DNA of 64,000 nucleotides from Megalopta genalis (Eukaryota > Arthropoda > Insecta > Hymenoptera > Halictidae): contig NW_027477097.1 of NCBI RefSeq assembly GCF_051020955.1, positions 35,380-99,379 on the forward strand. The letters run 5' to 3'. The position numbers and the translations under genes were made by a program. This document shows positions 14,943 through 29,640 of the stretch, one piece after another. Every line of letters starts with the position of its first letter. The stretch's first letter is position 1. Under the pieces are notes generated by a model, which ran no database searches, was not told where the DNA came from, and was given only the letters and a program-made list of their open reading frames with translations.

Positions 14943-15192
14943 ATCAATGCGAAGTAGAACGCTTAGCTACACATACATGAGAAACAAATGATTTAGCTTC
15001 AGATAATTGCGATATAATTGATAAAGCTTCAAATGCAGGCGAAACAAACGAGTTAGATTCAAATCCAAGCAAAACAGATGATTTAGTTTCAAATCAATGC
15101 GAAGTAGAAGGCTTAGCTTCAAATCCGTGCGACACAAATGATTTAGATTCAAGTACTTGCGATAGAAGTGATATAGCTTCAATGCAGGCGAA

Positions 15193-16181
15193 ACAAACGA
15201 GTTAGCTTCAAATCAAAGCGAAACACATGATTTAGTTCCAAATCAATTTGAAGTAGAAGGCTTAGCTTCAAATCCAAGCGAAACACATGATTTACCTTCA
15301 AATTAATGCAAAGTGGAAGGCTTGTACTCAAAGCCATGCGACACAAACGATTTAGCTTCAAATACATGCGATATAATTGATATAGTTTCAAATGCAGGCG
15401 AAACAAACGAGTTAGCTTCAAATCTGTGCGAAATACATGATTTAGCTTCAAATTCATGCGAAACACATGGTTTAGCTTCATATTCTTGCGAAACAAATGG
15501 TTTAGATTCAGATAATTGTGATAAACATGATTTAGCTTCAAATGCAGGCGAAACAAACGAGTTGCCTTCAAATCCAAGCTAAACACCTGATTTACCTTCT
15601 AATTAATGCAAAGTAGAAGGCTTATCTTCAAAGCCATGCGACACAAATGATTTAGCTTCAAATACTTGCGATATAATTGATATAGCTTCAAATGCAGGCG
15701 AAACAAACGAGTTAGCTTCAAATCTGTGCGAAACACATGATTTAGCTTCAAATTCATGCGAAACACATGGTTTAGCTTCATATTCTTGCGAAACAAATGG
15801 TTTAGATTCAGATACTTGTGATAAACATAATTTAGCTTCAAATGCAGGCGAAACAAACGAGTTAGTTTCACATCCATGCGAAACACATGATTTAGCTTCA
15901 AATCCATGCGAAACACATGATTTAGTTTCAAATCAATGCGAAGTAGTCGACATAGCTTCACATCCATGCGAAACAAATGATTTAGCTTCACATACTAGCG
16001 ATATAAATGATATAGCCTCAAATGCAGGCGAAACAAACGAGTTAGCTTCAAATCCAAGCGAAACACATGATTTACCTTCAAATTAATGCGAAGTAGAAGG
16101 CTTATCCTCAAAGCCATGCGACACAAATGATTCAGCTTCAAATACTTGCGATATAATTGATTTAGCTTCAAATGCAGGCGA
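15193..16181. repeat. Segmental duplication, right copy (offset 3,448 bp)
   Basis: Partner of 11745-12733, carrying the same diagnostic variants. A shorter piece of the same segment (the AGTCGACATAG and CATACTAGCGATAT monomers) appears again around 19,060-19,320, so this subsegment has spread more than once. Confidence 0.88.
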
Positions 16182-19100
16182 AACAAATGAGTTAGCTTCA
16201 AATCTGTGCGAAACACATGATTTAGCTTCATATCAATGCGACGTAGAAGGCTTAGCTTCAAAACCATGCGACACAAATGGTTTAGCTTCAAATACTTGCG
16301 ATACAATTGATATAGCTTCAAATCCCAGCGAAACACATGGTTTAGTTTCAAATCAATGCGAAGTAGAAGGCTTAGCTTCAAATCCGTGCGACACAAATGA
16401 TTTAGATTCAAATACTTGCGATAGAAGTGATATAGCTTCAATGCAGGCGAAACAAACGAGTTAGCTTCTAAGTCATGCGACACAAATGATTTAGCTTCAA
16501 ATACTTGCGATATAATTGATACAGCATCAAATGCAGGCGAAACAAACGAGTTAGCTTCAAATCCAAGCGATACACATGATTTAGTGTCAAATCAATGCGA
16601 AGTAGAAGCCTTAGCTTCAACTCCATGCGAAACAAATGATTTAGCTTCACAGACTTGCGATATAAGTGATATTGCTTCAAATAAGGGCGAAACAAACGAG
16701 TTAGCTTCAAATCTGTGCGAAACACATGATTTAGCTTCAAATTCATGCGAAACACATGGTTTAGCTACATATTCTTGCGAAACAAATGGTTTAGCTTCAT
16801 ATATTTGCAATATAAATGATATAGCTTCAAATGCATGCGAAACAAACGAGTTAGCTTCAAATCCAAGCGAAACACATGATTTAGTTCCAAATCAATGCGA
16901 AGTAGAAGGCTTAGCTTCAAATCCATGCGACAAAAATGTTTTAGCTTCAAATACTTGCGATAGAAGTGATATAGCTTCAATGCAGGCGAAACAAACGAGT
17001 TAGCTTCAAAGCCATGCAACACAAATGATTTAGCTTCATATACTTGCGATATAAATGATATAGCTTCAAATGCAGGCGAAACAAACGAGTTAGCTTCAAA
17101 TCCAAGCGAAACACATGGTTTAGTTTCAAATCAATGCGAAGTAGGAGGCTTATCCTCAAAGCCATGCGACACAAATGATTTAGCTTCAAATACTTGCGAT
17201 ATAACTGATATAGCTTCAAATGCAGGCGAAATAAACGAGTTAGCTTCAAATCTGTGCGAAACACATGATTTAGCTTCAAATCCATGCGAACCACATGATT
17301 TAGTTTCAAATCAATGTGAAGTAGAAGGCTTAGCTTCAAATCCATGCGAAACACATGATTTAGTTTCAAATCAATGCGAAGCAGAAGGCTTAGCTTCAAA
17401 TCCATGCGAAACAAATGATTTAGTTTCACATACTTGCGATATAAATGATATAGCATCAAATGCAGGCGAAACAAACGAGTTAGCTTCAAATCTGTGCGAA
17501 ACACATGATTTAGCTCCGAATCAATGCGAAGTAGGAGGCTTAGCTTCAAAGCCATGCGACACAAATGGTTTAGCTTCAAATACTTGCGATACAATTGATA
17601 TAGCTTCAAATGCATGCGAAACAAACGAGTTAGCTTCAAATCCAAGCGAAACACATAATTTAGTTCCAAATCAATGCGAAGTAGAAGGCTTAGCTTCAAA
17701 TCAAAGCGAAACACATGATTTACCTTCAAATTAATGCGAAGTAGAAGGCTTATCCTCAAAGCCATGCGACACAAATAATTCAGCTTCAAATACTTGCGAT
17801 ATAATTGATTTAGCTTCAAATGCAAGCGAAACAAACGAGTTAGATTCAAATCCAAGCAAAACAGATGATTTAGTTTCAAATCAATGCGAAGTAGAAGGCT
17901 TAGCTTCAAATCCATGCGACACAAATGATTTAGCTTCAAATACTTGCGATAGAAGTGATATAGCTTCAATGCGGACGAAACAAACGAGTTAGCTTCAAAT
18001 CCAAGCGAAACACATGGTTTAGTTGCAAATCAATGCGAAGTAGGAGGCTTATCCTCAAAGCCATGCGACACAAATGATTTAGCTTCAAATACTTGCGATA
18101 TAACTGATATAGCTTCAAATGCAGGCGAAATAAACGAGTTAGCTTCAAATCTGTGCGAAACACATGATTTAGCTTCAAATCCATGCGAACCACATGATTT
18201 AGTTTCAAATCAATGTGAAGTAGAAGGCTTAGCTTCAAATCCATGCGAAACACATGATTTAGTTTCAAATCAATGCGAAGCAGAAGGCTTAGCTTCAAAT
18301 CCATGCGAAACAAATGATTTAGTTTCACATACTTGCGATATAAATGATATAGCTTCAAATGCAGGCGAAACAAACGAGTTAGCTTCAAATCCAAGCGAAG
18401 CACGTGATTTACCTTCAAATTAATGCGAAGTAGAAGACTTATCCTCAAAGCCATGCAACACGAATGATTTAGCTTCAAATACTTGCGATACAATTGATAT
18501 AGCTTCAAATGCATGCGAAACAAACGAGTTAGCTTCAAATCCAAGCGAAACACATGATTAGTTCCAAATCAATGCGAAGTAGAAGGTTTAGCTTCAAATC
18601 CAAGCGAAACACATGATTTTCCTTCAAATTAATGCGAAGTAGAAGGCTTATCCTCAAAGCCATGCGACACAAATGATTTAGCTTCAAATGCTTGCGATAC
18701 AATTGATATAGCTTCAAATGCATGCGAAACAAACGAGTTAGCTTCAAATCCAAGCGAAACACATGATTTAGTTCCAAATCAATGCGAAGTAGAAGGTTTA
18801 GCTTCAAATCCAAGCGAAACACATGATTTTAATTCAAATTAATGCGAAGTAGAAGGCTTATTCTCAAAGCCATGCGACACAAATGATTTAGCTTCAAATA
18901 CTTGCGATATAATTGATATAGCATCAAATGCAGGCGAAACAAACGAGTTAGCTTCAAATCTGTGCGAAACAAATGATTTAGCCCCGAATCAATGCGAAGT
19001 AGAAGGCTTAGCTTCAATCCGTGCGACACAAATGATTTAGATTCAAATACTTGCGATATAATTGATATAGCTTCAAATGCAGGCGAAACAAACGAGTTAG

Positions 19101-22100
19101 TTTCACATCCATGCGAAACACATGATTTAGCTTCAAATCCATGCGAAACACATGATTTAGTTTCAAATCAATGCGAAGTAGTCGACATAGCTTCATATCC
19201 ATGCGAAACAAATGATTTAGCTTCACATACTAGCGATATAAATGATATAGCCTCAAATGCAGGCGAAACAAACGAGTTAGCTTCAAATCCAAGCGAAACA
19301 CATGATTTACCTTCAAATTAATGCGAAGTAGAAGGCTTATCCTCAAGCCATGCGACACAAATGATTCAGCTTCAAATACTTACGATATAATTGATTTAGC
19401 TTCAAATGCAGGCGAAACAAACGAGTTAGCTTCAAATCCAGGCGAAACACATGGTTTAGCTTCATATTCTTCCGAAACAAATGGTTTAGCTTCATATACT
19501 TGCGATATAAATGATATAGCTTCAAATGCAGGCGAAACAGACGAGTTAGCTTCAAATCCCAGCGAAACACATGGTTTAGTTTCAAATCAATGCGAAGTAG
19601 AAGGCTTAGCTTCAAATCCGTGCGACACAAATGATTTAGATTCAAATACTCGCGATAGAAGTGATATAGCTTCAATGCAGGCGAAACAAACGAGTTAGCT
19701 TCTAAGCCATGCGACACAAATGATTTAGCTTCAAATACTTGCGATATAAATGATATAGCTTCAAATGCAGGCGAAACAAACGAGTTAGCTTCAAATCCAA
19801 GCGAAACACATGGTTTAGTTTCAAATCAATGCGAAGTAGGAGGCTTATCCTCAAAGCCATGCGACACAAATGATTTAGCTTCAAATACTTGCGATATAAC
19901 TGATATAGCTTCAAATGCAGGCGAAATAAACGAGTTAGCTTCAAATCTGTGCGAAACACATGATTTAGCTTCAAATCCATGCGAACCACATGATTTAGTT
20001 TCAAATCAATGTGAAGTAGAAGGCTTAGCTTCAAATCCATGCGAAACACATGATTTAGTTTCAAATCAATGCGAAGCAGAAGGCTTAGCTTCAAATCCAT
20101 GCGAAACAAATGATTTAGTTTCACATACTTGCGATATAAATGATATAGCTTCAAATGCAGGCGAAACAAACGAGTTAGCTTCAAATCCAAGCGAAGCACG
20201 TGATTTACCTTCAAATTAATGCGAAGTAGAAGACTTATCCTCAAAGCCATGCGACACGAATGATTTAGCTTCAAATACTTGCGATAAAATTGATATAGCT
20301 TCAAATGCATGCGAAACAAACGAGTTAGCTTCAAATCCAAGCGAAACACATGATTTAGTTCCAAATCAATGCGAAGTAGAAGGTTTAGCTTCAAATCCAA
20401 GCGAAACACATGATTTTCCTTCAAATTAATGCGAAGTAGAAGGCTTATTCTCAAAACCATGCGACACAAATGATTTAGCTTCAAATACTTCCGATACAAT
20501 TGATATAGCTTCAAATGCATGCGAAACAAACGAGTTAGCTTCAAATCCAAGCGAAACACATGATTTAGTTCCAAATCAATGCGAAGTAGAAGGCTTAGCT
20601 TCAAATCCAAGCGAAACACATGATTTACCTTCAAATTAATGCGAAGTAGAAGGCTTATCCTCAAAGGCATGCGACACAAATGATTCAGCTTCAAATACTT
20701 GCGATATAATTGATTTAGCTTCAAATGCAAGCGAAACAAACGAGTTAGATTCAAATCCAAGCAAAACAGATGATTTAGTTTCAAATCAATGCGAAGTAGA
20801 AGGCTTAGCTTCAAATCCATGCGACACAAATGATTTAGCTTCAAATACTTGCGATAGAAGTGATATAGCTTCAATGCAGGCGAAACAAACGAGTTAGCTT
20901 CAAAGCCATGCAACACAAATGATTTAGCTTCATATGCTTGCGATATAAATGATATAGCTTCAAATGCAGGCGATACAAACGAGTTAGCTTCAAATCCAAG
21001 CGAAACACATGGTTTAGTTTCAAATCAATGCGAAGTAGGAGGCTTATCCTCAAAGCCATGCGACACAAATGATTTAGCTTCAAATACTTGCGATAGAAGT
21101 GATATAGCTTCAATGCAGGCGAAACAAACGAGTTAACTTCAAAGCCATGCAACACAAATGATTTAGCTTCATATACTTGCGATATAAATGATATAGCTTC
21201 AAATGCAGGCGAAACAAACGAGTTAGCTTCAAATCCAAGCGAAACACATGGTTTAGTTTCAAATCAATGCGAAGTAGGAGGCTTATCCTCAAAACCATGC
21301 GACACAAATGATTTAGCTTCAAATACTTGCGATATAACTGATATAGCTTCAAATGCAGGCGAAATAAACGAGATAGCTTCAAATCTGTGCGAAACACATG
21401 ATTTAGCTTCAAATCCATGCGAACCACATGATTTAGATTCAAATCAATGTGAAGTAGAAGGCTTAGCTTCAAATCCATGCGAAACACATGATTTAGTTTC
21501 AAATCAATGCGAAGCAGAAGGCTTAGCTTCAAATCCATGCGAAACAAATGATTTAGTTTCACATAATTGCGATATAAATGATATAGCTTCAAATGCGGGC
21601 GAAACAAACGAGTTAGCTTCAAATCCAAGCGAAGCACGTGATTTACCTTCAAATTAATGCGAAGTAGAAGGCTTATCCTCAAAGCCATGCGACACAAATG
21701 ATTTAGCTTCAAATGCTTGCGATACAATTGATATAGCTTCAAATGCATGCGAAACAAACGAGTTAGCTTCAAATCCAAGCGAAACACATGATTTAGTTCC
21801 AAATCAATGCGAAGTAGAAGGTTTAGCTTCAAATCCAAGCGAAACACATGATTTTCCTTCAAATTAATGCGAAGTAGAAGGCTTATTCTCAAAGCCATGC
21901 GACACAAATGATTTAGCTTCAAATACTTGCGATATAATTGATATAGCATCAAATGCAGGCGAAACAAACGAGTTAGCTTCAAATCTGTGCGAAACACATG
22001 ATTTAGCTCCGAATCAATGCGAAGTAGGAGGCTTAGCTTCAAAGCCATGCGACACAAATGGTTTAGCTTCAAATACTTGCGATACAATTGATATAGCTCC

Positions 22101-22993
22101 AAATGCATGCGAAACAAACGAGTTAGCTTCAAATCCAAGCGAAACACATGATTTAGTTCCAAATCAAAGCGAAGTAGAAGGCTTAGCTTCAAATCCAAGC
22201 GAAACACATGATATACCTTCAAATTAATGCGAAGTAGAAGGCTTATCATCAAAGCCATGCGACACAAATGATTCAGCTTCAAATACTTGCGATATAATTA
22301 ATTTAGCTTCAAATTCAAGCGAAACAAACGAGTTAGATTCAAATCCAAGCAAAACAGATTATTTAGTTTCAAATCAATGCGAAGTAGAAGGCTTAGCTTA
22401 AAATCCATGCGACACAAATGATTTAGCTTCAAATACTTGCGATAGAAGTGATATAGCTTCAATGCAGGCGAAACAAACGAGTTAGCTTCAAAGCCATGCA
22501 ACACAAATGATTTAGCTTCATATACTTGCGATATAAATGATATAGCTTCAAATGCAGGCGAAACAAACGAGTTAGCTTCAAATCCAAGCGAAACACATGG
22601 TTTAGTTTCAAATCAATGTGAAGTAGAAGGCTTAGCTTCAAATCCATGCGAAACACATGATTTAGTTCCAAATCAATGCGAAGTAGAAGGCTTAGCTTCA
22701 AATCCATGCGACACAAATGATTTAGCTTCAAATACTTGCGATAGAAGTGATATAGCTTCAATGCAGGCGAAACAAACGAGTTAGCTTCAAAGCCATGCAA
22801 CACTAATGATTTAGCTTCATATACTTGCGATATAAATGATATAGCTTCAAATGAAGGCGATACAAACGAGTTAGCTTCAAATCCAAGCGAAACACATGGT
22901 TTAGTTTCAAATCAATGAGAAGTAGGAGGCTTATCCTCAAAGCCATGCGTCACAAATGATTTAGCTTCAAATACTTGCGATAGAAGTGATATA

Positions 22994-24852
22994 GCTTCAA
23001 TGCAGGCGAAACAAACGAGTTAGCTTCAAAGCCATGCAACACTAATGATTTAGCTTCATATACTTGCGATATAAATGATATAGCTTCAAATGCAGGCGAT
23101 ACAAACGAGTTAGCTTCAAATCCAAGCGATACACATGGTTTAGTTTCAAATCAATGCGAAGTAGGAGGCTTATCCTCAAAGCCATGCGACACAAATGATT
23201 TAGCTTCAAATACTTGCGATATAACTGATATAGCATCAAATGCAGGCGAAATAAACGAGTTAGCCTCAAATCTGTGCGAAACACATGATTTAGCTTCAAA
23301 TCCATGCGAACCACATGATTTAGTTTCAAATCAATGTGAAGTAGAAGGCTTAGCTTCAAATCCATGCGAAACACATGATTTAGTTTCAAATCAATGCGAA
23401 GCAGAAGGCTTAGCTTCAAATCCATGCGAAACAAATGATTTAGTTTCACATACTTGCGATATAAATGATATAGCTTCAAATGCAGGCGAAACAAACGAGT
23501 TAGCTTCAAATCCAAGCGAAGCACGTGATTTACCTTCAAATTAATGCGAAGTAGAAGGCTTATCCTCAAAGCCATGCGGCACAAATGATTTAGCTTCAAA
23601 TACTTGCGATACAATTGATATAGCTTCAAATGCATGCGAAACAAACGAGTTAGCTTCAAATACAAGCGAAACACATGATTTAGTTCCAAATCAATGCGAA
23701 GTAGAAGGTTTAGCTTCAAATCCAAGCGAAACACATGATTTTCCTTCAAATTAATGCGAAGTAGAAGGCTTATTCTGAAAGCCATGCGACACAAATGATT
23801 TAGCTTCAAATACTTGCGATATAATTGATATAGCATCAAATGCAGGCGAAACAAACGAGTTAGCTTCAAATCTGTGCGAAACACATGATTTAGCTTCAAA
23901 TCAATCCGAAGTAGAAGGCTTAGCTTCAAAGCCATGCGACACAAATGATTTAGCTTCAAATACTTGCGATATAACTGATATAGCTTCAAACGCAGGCGAA
24001 ACAAACGCGTTAGCTTCAAATCCAAGGGACACAAATGATTTAGCTTCAAATCAATGCGAAGTTGAAGGCTTAGCTTCAAATCAATGCGAAACAAATGGTT
24101 TGGCTTCAAATATTTGTGGTATAAATGATTTACCTTCATCTGCATGCGAAACAAACGAGTGAGCTTCAAATCCATGCGAAACACATGATTTAGTTCCAAA
24201 TCAATGCGAAGTAGAAGGTTTAGCTTCAAATCCAAGCGAAACACATGATTTTCCTTCAAATTAATGCGAAGTAGAAGGCTTATTCTCAAAGCCATGCGAC
24301 ACAAATGATTTAGCTTCAAATACTTGCGATATAATTGATATAGCATCAAATGCAGGCGAAACAAACGAGTTAGCTTCAAATCTGTGCGAAACACATGATT
24401 TAGCTTCAAATCAATGCGAAGTAGGAGGCTTAGCTTCAAAGCCATGCGACACAAATGGTTTAGCTTCAAATACTTGCGATACAATTGATATAGCTTCAAA
24501 TGCATGCGAAACAAACGAGTTAGCTTCAAATCCAAGCGAAACACATGATTTAGTTCCAAATCAAAGCGAAGTAGAAGGCTTAGCTTCAAATCCAAGCGAA
24601 ACACATGATATACCTTCAAATTAATGCGAAGTAGAAGGCTTATCATCAAAGCCGTGCGACACAAATGATTCAGCTTCAAATACTTGCGATATAATTAATT
24701 TAGCTTCAAATGCAAGCGAAACAAACGAGTTAGATTCAAATCCAAGCAAAACAGATGATTTAGTTTCAAATCAATGCGAAGTAGAAGGCTTAGCTTCAAA
24801 TCCATGCGACACAAATGATTTAGCTTCAAATACTTGCGATAGAAGTGATATA
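22994..24852. repeat. 1,859-bp segment, partly repeated in tandem
   Basis: Starts at a 29-bp marker monomer. Its first about 620 bp recur from 24853 to about 25474, where the next marker monomer begins. Beyond that, the following copy contains an extra 390 bp (an eight-monomer plus a five-monomer unit). Homology then resumes at offset 2,249, seen from the shared TACAAGC variant at 23661 and 25910. Confidence 0.82.
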
Positions 24853-27800
24853 GCTTCAATGCAGGCGAAACAAACGAGTTAGCTTCAAAGCCATGCAACA
24901 CAAATGATTTAGCTTCATATACTTGCGATATAAATGATATAGCTTCAAATGCAGGCGAAACAAACGAGTTAGCTTCAAATCCAAGCGAAACACATGGTTT
25001 ACTTTCAAATCAATGCGAAGTAGGAGGCTTATCCTCAAAGCCATGCGACGCAAATGATTTAGCTTCAAATACTTGCGATATAACTGATATAGCTTCAAAT
25101 GCAGGCGAAATAAACGAGTTAGCTTCAAATCTGTGCGAAACACATGATTTAGCTTCAAATCCATGCGAACCACATGATTTAGTTTCAAATCAATGTGAAG
25201 TAGAAGGCTTAGCTTCAAATCCATGCGAAACACATGATTTAGTTTCAAATCAATGCGAAGCAGAAGGCTTAGCTTCAAATCCATGCGAAACAAATGATTT
25301 AGTTTCACATACTTGCGATATAAATGATATAGCTTCAAATGCAGGCGAAACAAACGAGTAAGCTTCAAATCCAAGCGAAGCACGTGATTTACCTTCAAAT
25401 TAATGCGAAGTAGAAGACTTATCCTCAAAGCCATGCGACACGAATGATTTAGCTTCAAATACTTGCGATACAATTGATATAGCTTCGAATGCAGGCGAAA
25501 TAAACGAGTTAGCTTCAAATCTATGCGAAACACATGATTTAGCTTCAAATCCATGCGAACCACATGATTTAGTTTCAAATCAATGTGAAGTAGAAGGCTT
25601 AGCTTCAAATCCATGCGAAACACATGATTTAGTTTCACATCAATGCGAAGCAGAAGGCTTAGCTTCAAATCCATGCGAAACAAATGATTTAGTTTCACAT
25701 ACTTGCGATATAAATGATATAGCTTCAAATGCAGGCGAAACAAACGAGTTAGCTTCAAATCCAAGCGAAGCACGTGATTTACCTTCAAATTAATGCGAAG
25801 TAGGAGGCTTATCCTCAAAGCCATGCGACACAAATGATTTAGCTTCAAATACTTGCGATACAATTGATATAGCTTCAAATGCATGCGAAACAAACGAGTT
25901 AGCTTCAAATACAAGCGAAACACATGATTTAGTTCCAAATCAATGCGAAGTAGAAGGTTTAGCTTCAAATCCAAGCGAAACACATGATTTTCCTTCAAAT
26001 TAATGCGAAGTAGAAGGCTTATTCTGAAAGCCATGCGACACAAATGATTTAGCTTCAAATACTTGCGATATAATTGATATAGCATCAAATGCAGGCGAAA
26101 CAAACGAGTTAGCTTCAAATCCAAGCGAAACACATGGTTTAGCTTCATATTCTTGCGAAACAAATGGTTTAGCTTCATATACTTGTTATAAACATGATTT
26201 AGCTTCAACCGCCTGCGAAACAAACGAGTTAGCATTAAAACCAAGCGAGACACATGAATTAGCTTCAAATCAATGCGAAGTAGATGGCTTAGCTTCATAT
26301 CCATACGAAACAAATGACTTAGCTTCAAATACTTGCGAATATAAGTGATACAGCTTCAAATGCATGCGGAACAAACGAGTTAGCATCAAATCCATGCGAA
26401 ACTCATGATTTAGCTAAAACTCAATGCAAAGTAGAAGGCGTAGCTTCAAATCCATGCGGAACAAATGATTTAGCTTCAAATACTTGCTATATAAACGATA
26501 TACCTTCAAATGTAGGCAAAACAAACGAGTTAGCTTCAAATCCATGCGGAACACATGATTTAGCTTCAAATCAATGCGAAGCACATGATTTAGCTTCAAA
26601 TGCAGGCGAAACAAACGAGTTAGTTTCAAATCCATGCGAAACACATGATTTAGCTTCAAATCCAAGCGAAACACATGGTTTAGCTTCATATTCTTGCGAA
26701 ACATATAGTTTAGCTTCATATACTTGTGATAAACATGATTTAGCTTCAACCGCCTGCGAAAGAAACGAGTTAGCATTAAAACCAAGCGAGACACATGATT
26801 TAGCTTCAAATCAATGCGAAGTAGATGGCTTAGCTTCATATCCATGCGAAACAAATGGCTTAGCTTCAAATACTTGCGAATATAAGTGATAAGCTTCAAA
26901 TGCATGCGAAACAAGCGAGTTAGCATCAAATCCATGCAAAACACATGATTTAGCTATAACTCAATGCAAAGTAGAAGGCGTAGCTTCAAATCCATGCGGA
27001 ACAAATGATTTAGCTTCAAATACTTGCGATATAAGTGATATAGATTCAACTGCAGGCGAAACAAACGAGGTAGCTTCAAATCCATGCGAAACAAATGATA
27101 TTTCTTCAAATACTTACGAAACAAATGATTTAGCTTCAAATACTTGCGTTATAAATGATATAACATCAAATGCAGGCAAAACAAACGAGTTAGCTTCAGA
27201 TCCATGCGGAACACAAGATTTAGCTTCAAATCAATGCGAAGCACATGATTTAGCTTCAAATGCAGGCGAAACAAACGAGTTAGTTTCAAATCCATGCGAA
27301 ACACATGATTTAGCTTCAAATCCAAGCGAAACACATGGTTTAGCTTCATATTCTTGCGAAACAAATGGTTTAGCTTCATATACTTGCGATAAACATGATT
27401 TAGCTTCAACCCCCTGCGAAACAAACGAGTTAGCATTAAAACCAAGCGAGACACATGATTTAGCTTCAAATCAATGCGAAGTAGATGGCTTAGCTTCATA
27501 TCCATTCGAAACAAATGACTTAGCTTCAAATACTTACGAATATAAGTGATACAGCTCCAAATGCTTGCGAAACAAACGAGTTAGCATCAAATCCATGCGA
27601 AACACATGATTTAGCTAAAAGTCAATGGAAAGTAGAAGGCGTAGCTTCAAATCCATGGGGAACAAATGATTTAGCTTCAAATACTTGCGATATAAGTGAT
27701 ATAGATTCAACTGCAGGCGAAACAAACGCGGTAGCTTCAAATCCATGCGAAACAAATGATATTTCTTCAAATACTTGCGAAACAAATGATTTAGCTTCAA

Positions 27801-29149
27801 ATACTTGCGTTATAAATGATATAACATCAAATGCAGGCAAAACAAACGAGTTAGCTTCAGATCCATGCGGAACACAAGATTTAGCTTCAAATCAATGCGA
27901 AGCACATGATTTAGCTTCAAATGCAGGCGAAACAAATGAGTTAGTTTCAAATCCATGCGAAACACATGATTTAGCTTCAAATCCAAGCGAAACACATGAT
28001 TTAGCTTAAAATCCATACGAAACAAATGATTTAGCTTCAAATACTTGCGATGTAAACGATATACCTTCAAATGTATGCAAAACAAACGAGTTAGCTTCAA
28101 ATCAACGCGAAGCACATGGTTTAGCTTCATATGCTTGCGAAACAAGTGGCTTAGCTTCAGATACTTGTGATAAACATGATTTAGCTTCAACTGCATGCGA
28201 AACAAACGAGTTAGTTTAAAATCCAAGAGAAACACACGATTTAGCTTCAAATCAATGCGAAGTAGAAGGCTTAGCTTCAAATCGATGCCATACGAATGAT
28301 TTAGCTTCAAATACCTGCGATAGAAGTGATATAGCTTCAAATGCAGGCGAAACAAAGGAGTTAGCTTCAAGTCTATGCGAAAGACATGATTTAGCTTCAA
28401 ATTCATGCGAAACACGTGGTTTAGCTTCATATTCTTGCGAAACAAATGGTTTAGATTCAGATACTCGTGATAAACATGATTTAGCTTCAAATGCAGGCGA
28501 AACAAACGAATTAGTTTCAAATCCATGCGAAACACATGATTTAGCTTCAAATCCAAGCGAAACACATGGTTTAGCTTCATATTCTTGCGAAACAAATGGT
28601 TTAGCTTCATATACTTGCGATAAACATGATTTAGCTTCAACCGCCTGCGAAACAAACGAGTTAGCATTAAAACCAAGCGAGACACATGATTTAGCTTCAA
28701 ATCAATGCGAAGTAGATGGCTTAGCTTCATACCCATGCGAAACAAATGACTTAGCTTCAAATACTTACGAATATAAGTGATACAGCTCCAAATGCATGCG
28801 AAACAAACGAGTTAGCATCAAATCCATGCGAAACACATGATTTAGCTAAAACTCAATGCAAAGTAGAAGGCGTAGCTTCAAATCCATGCGGAACAAATGA
28901 TTTAGCTTCAAATACTTGCAATATAAGTGATATAGATTCAACTGCAGGCGAAACAAACGAGGTAGCTTCAAATCCATGCGAAACAAATGATATTTCTTCA
29001 AATACTTGCGAAACAAATGATTTAGCTTCAAATACTTGCGTTATAAATGATATAACATCAAATGCAGGCAAAACAAACGAGTTAGCTTCAGATGCATGCG
29101 GAACACAAGATTTAGTTTCAAATCAATGCGAAGCACATGGTTTAGCTTC

Positions 29150-29640
29150 ATATGCTTGCGAAACAAATGGTTTAGATTCAGATAATTGTGATAAACATGA
29201 TTTAGCTTCAAATGCTGGCGATACGAACGAGTTACCTTCAAATCCAAGCGAAACACATGATTTACCTTCAAATTAATGCAAAGTGGAAGGCTTATCTTCA
29301 AAGCCATGCAACACAAATGATTTAGCTTCAAATACTTGCGATATAATTGATATAGCATCAAATGCAGGCGAAACAAACGAGTTAGCTACAAATCTGTGCG
29401 AAACACATGATTTAGCTTCAAATTCATGCGAAACACATGGTTTAGCTTCATATTCTTGCGAAACAAATGGTTTAGATTCAGATAATTGTGATAAACATGA
29501 TTTAGCTTCAAATGCTGGCGATACGAACGAGTTACCTTCAAATCCAAGCGAAACACATGATTTACCTTCAAATTAATGCAAAGTAGATGGCTTATCTTCA
29601 AAGCCATGCGACACAAATGATTTAGCTTCAAATACTTGCG
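29150..29640. repeat. 300-bp offset tandem duplication
   Basis: The segment with GATAATTGTGATAAAC followed by GCTGGCGATACGAACGAG occurs at about 29180 and again exactly 300 bp later. That is ten monomers, or two pentamers. The two copies differ by a few substitutions, for example AAGTGGAAGG versus AAGTAGATGG. Confidence 0.9.

Larger units (their letters stand above)
12734..26100. repeat. Highly homogenised type 1 zone
   Basis: Monomers of each class are nearly identical here over 13 kb, and long blocks repeat with spacings that are multiples of 30 less a few bases. A 29-bp class A monomer (GCTTCAATGCAGG, one A missing) recurs at 12867, 15176, 16435, 16974, 17963, 19669, 20868, 21107, 22456, 22755, 22994 and 24853. 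A rare GAACCACATG class B variant recurs at 12941, 17288, 18187, 19983, 21421, 23308, 25167 and 25557. It lies inside an eight-monomer variant in which the B-C pair is duplicated. This looks like the most recently homogenised part of the window. Confidence 0.9.
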
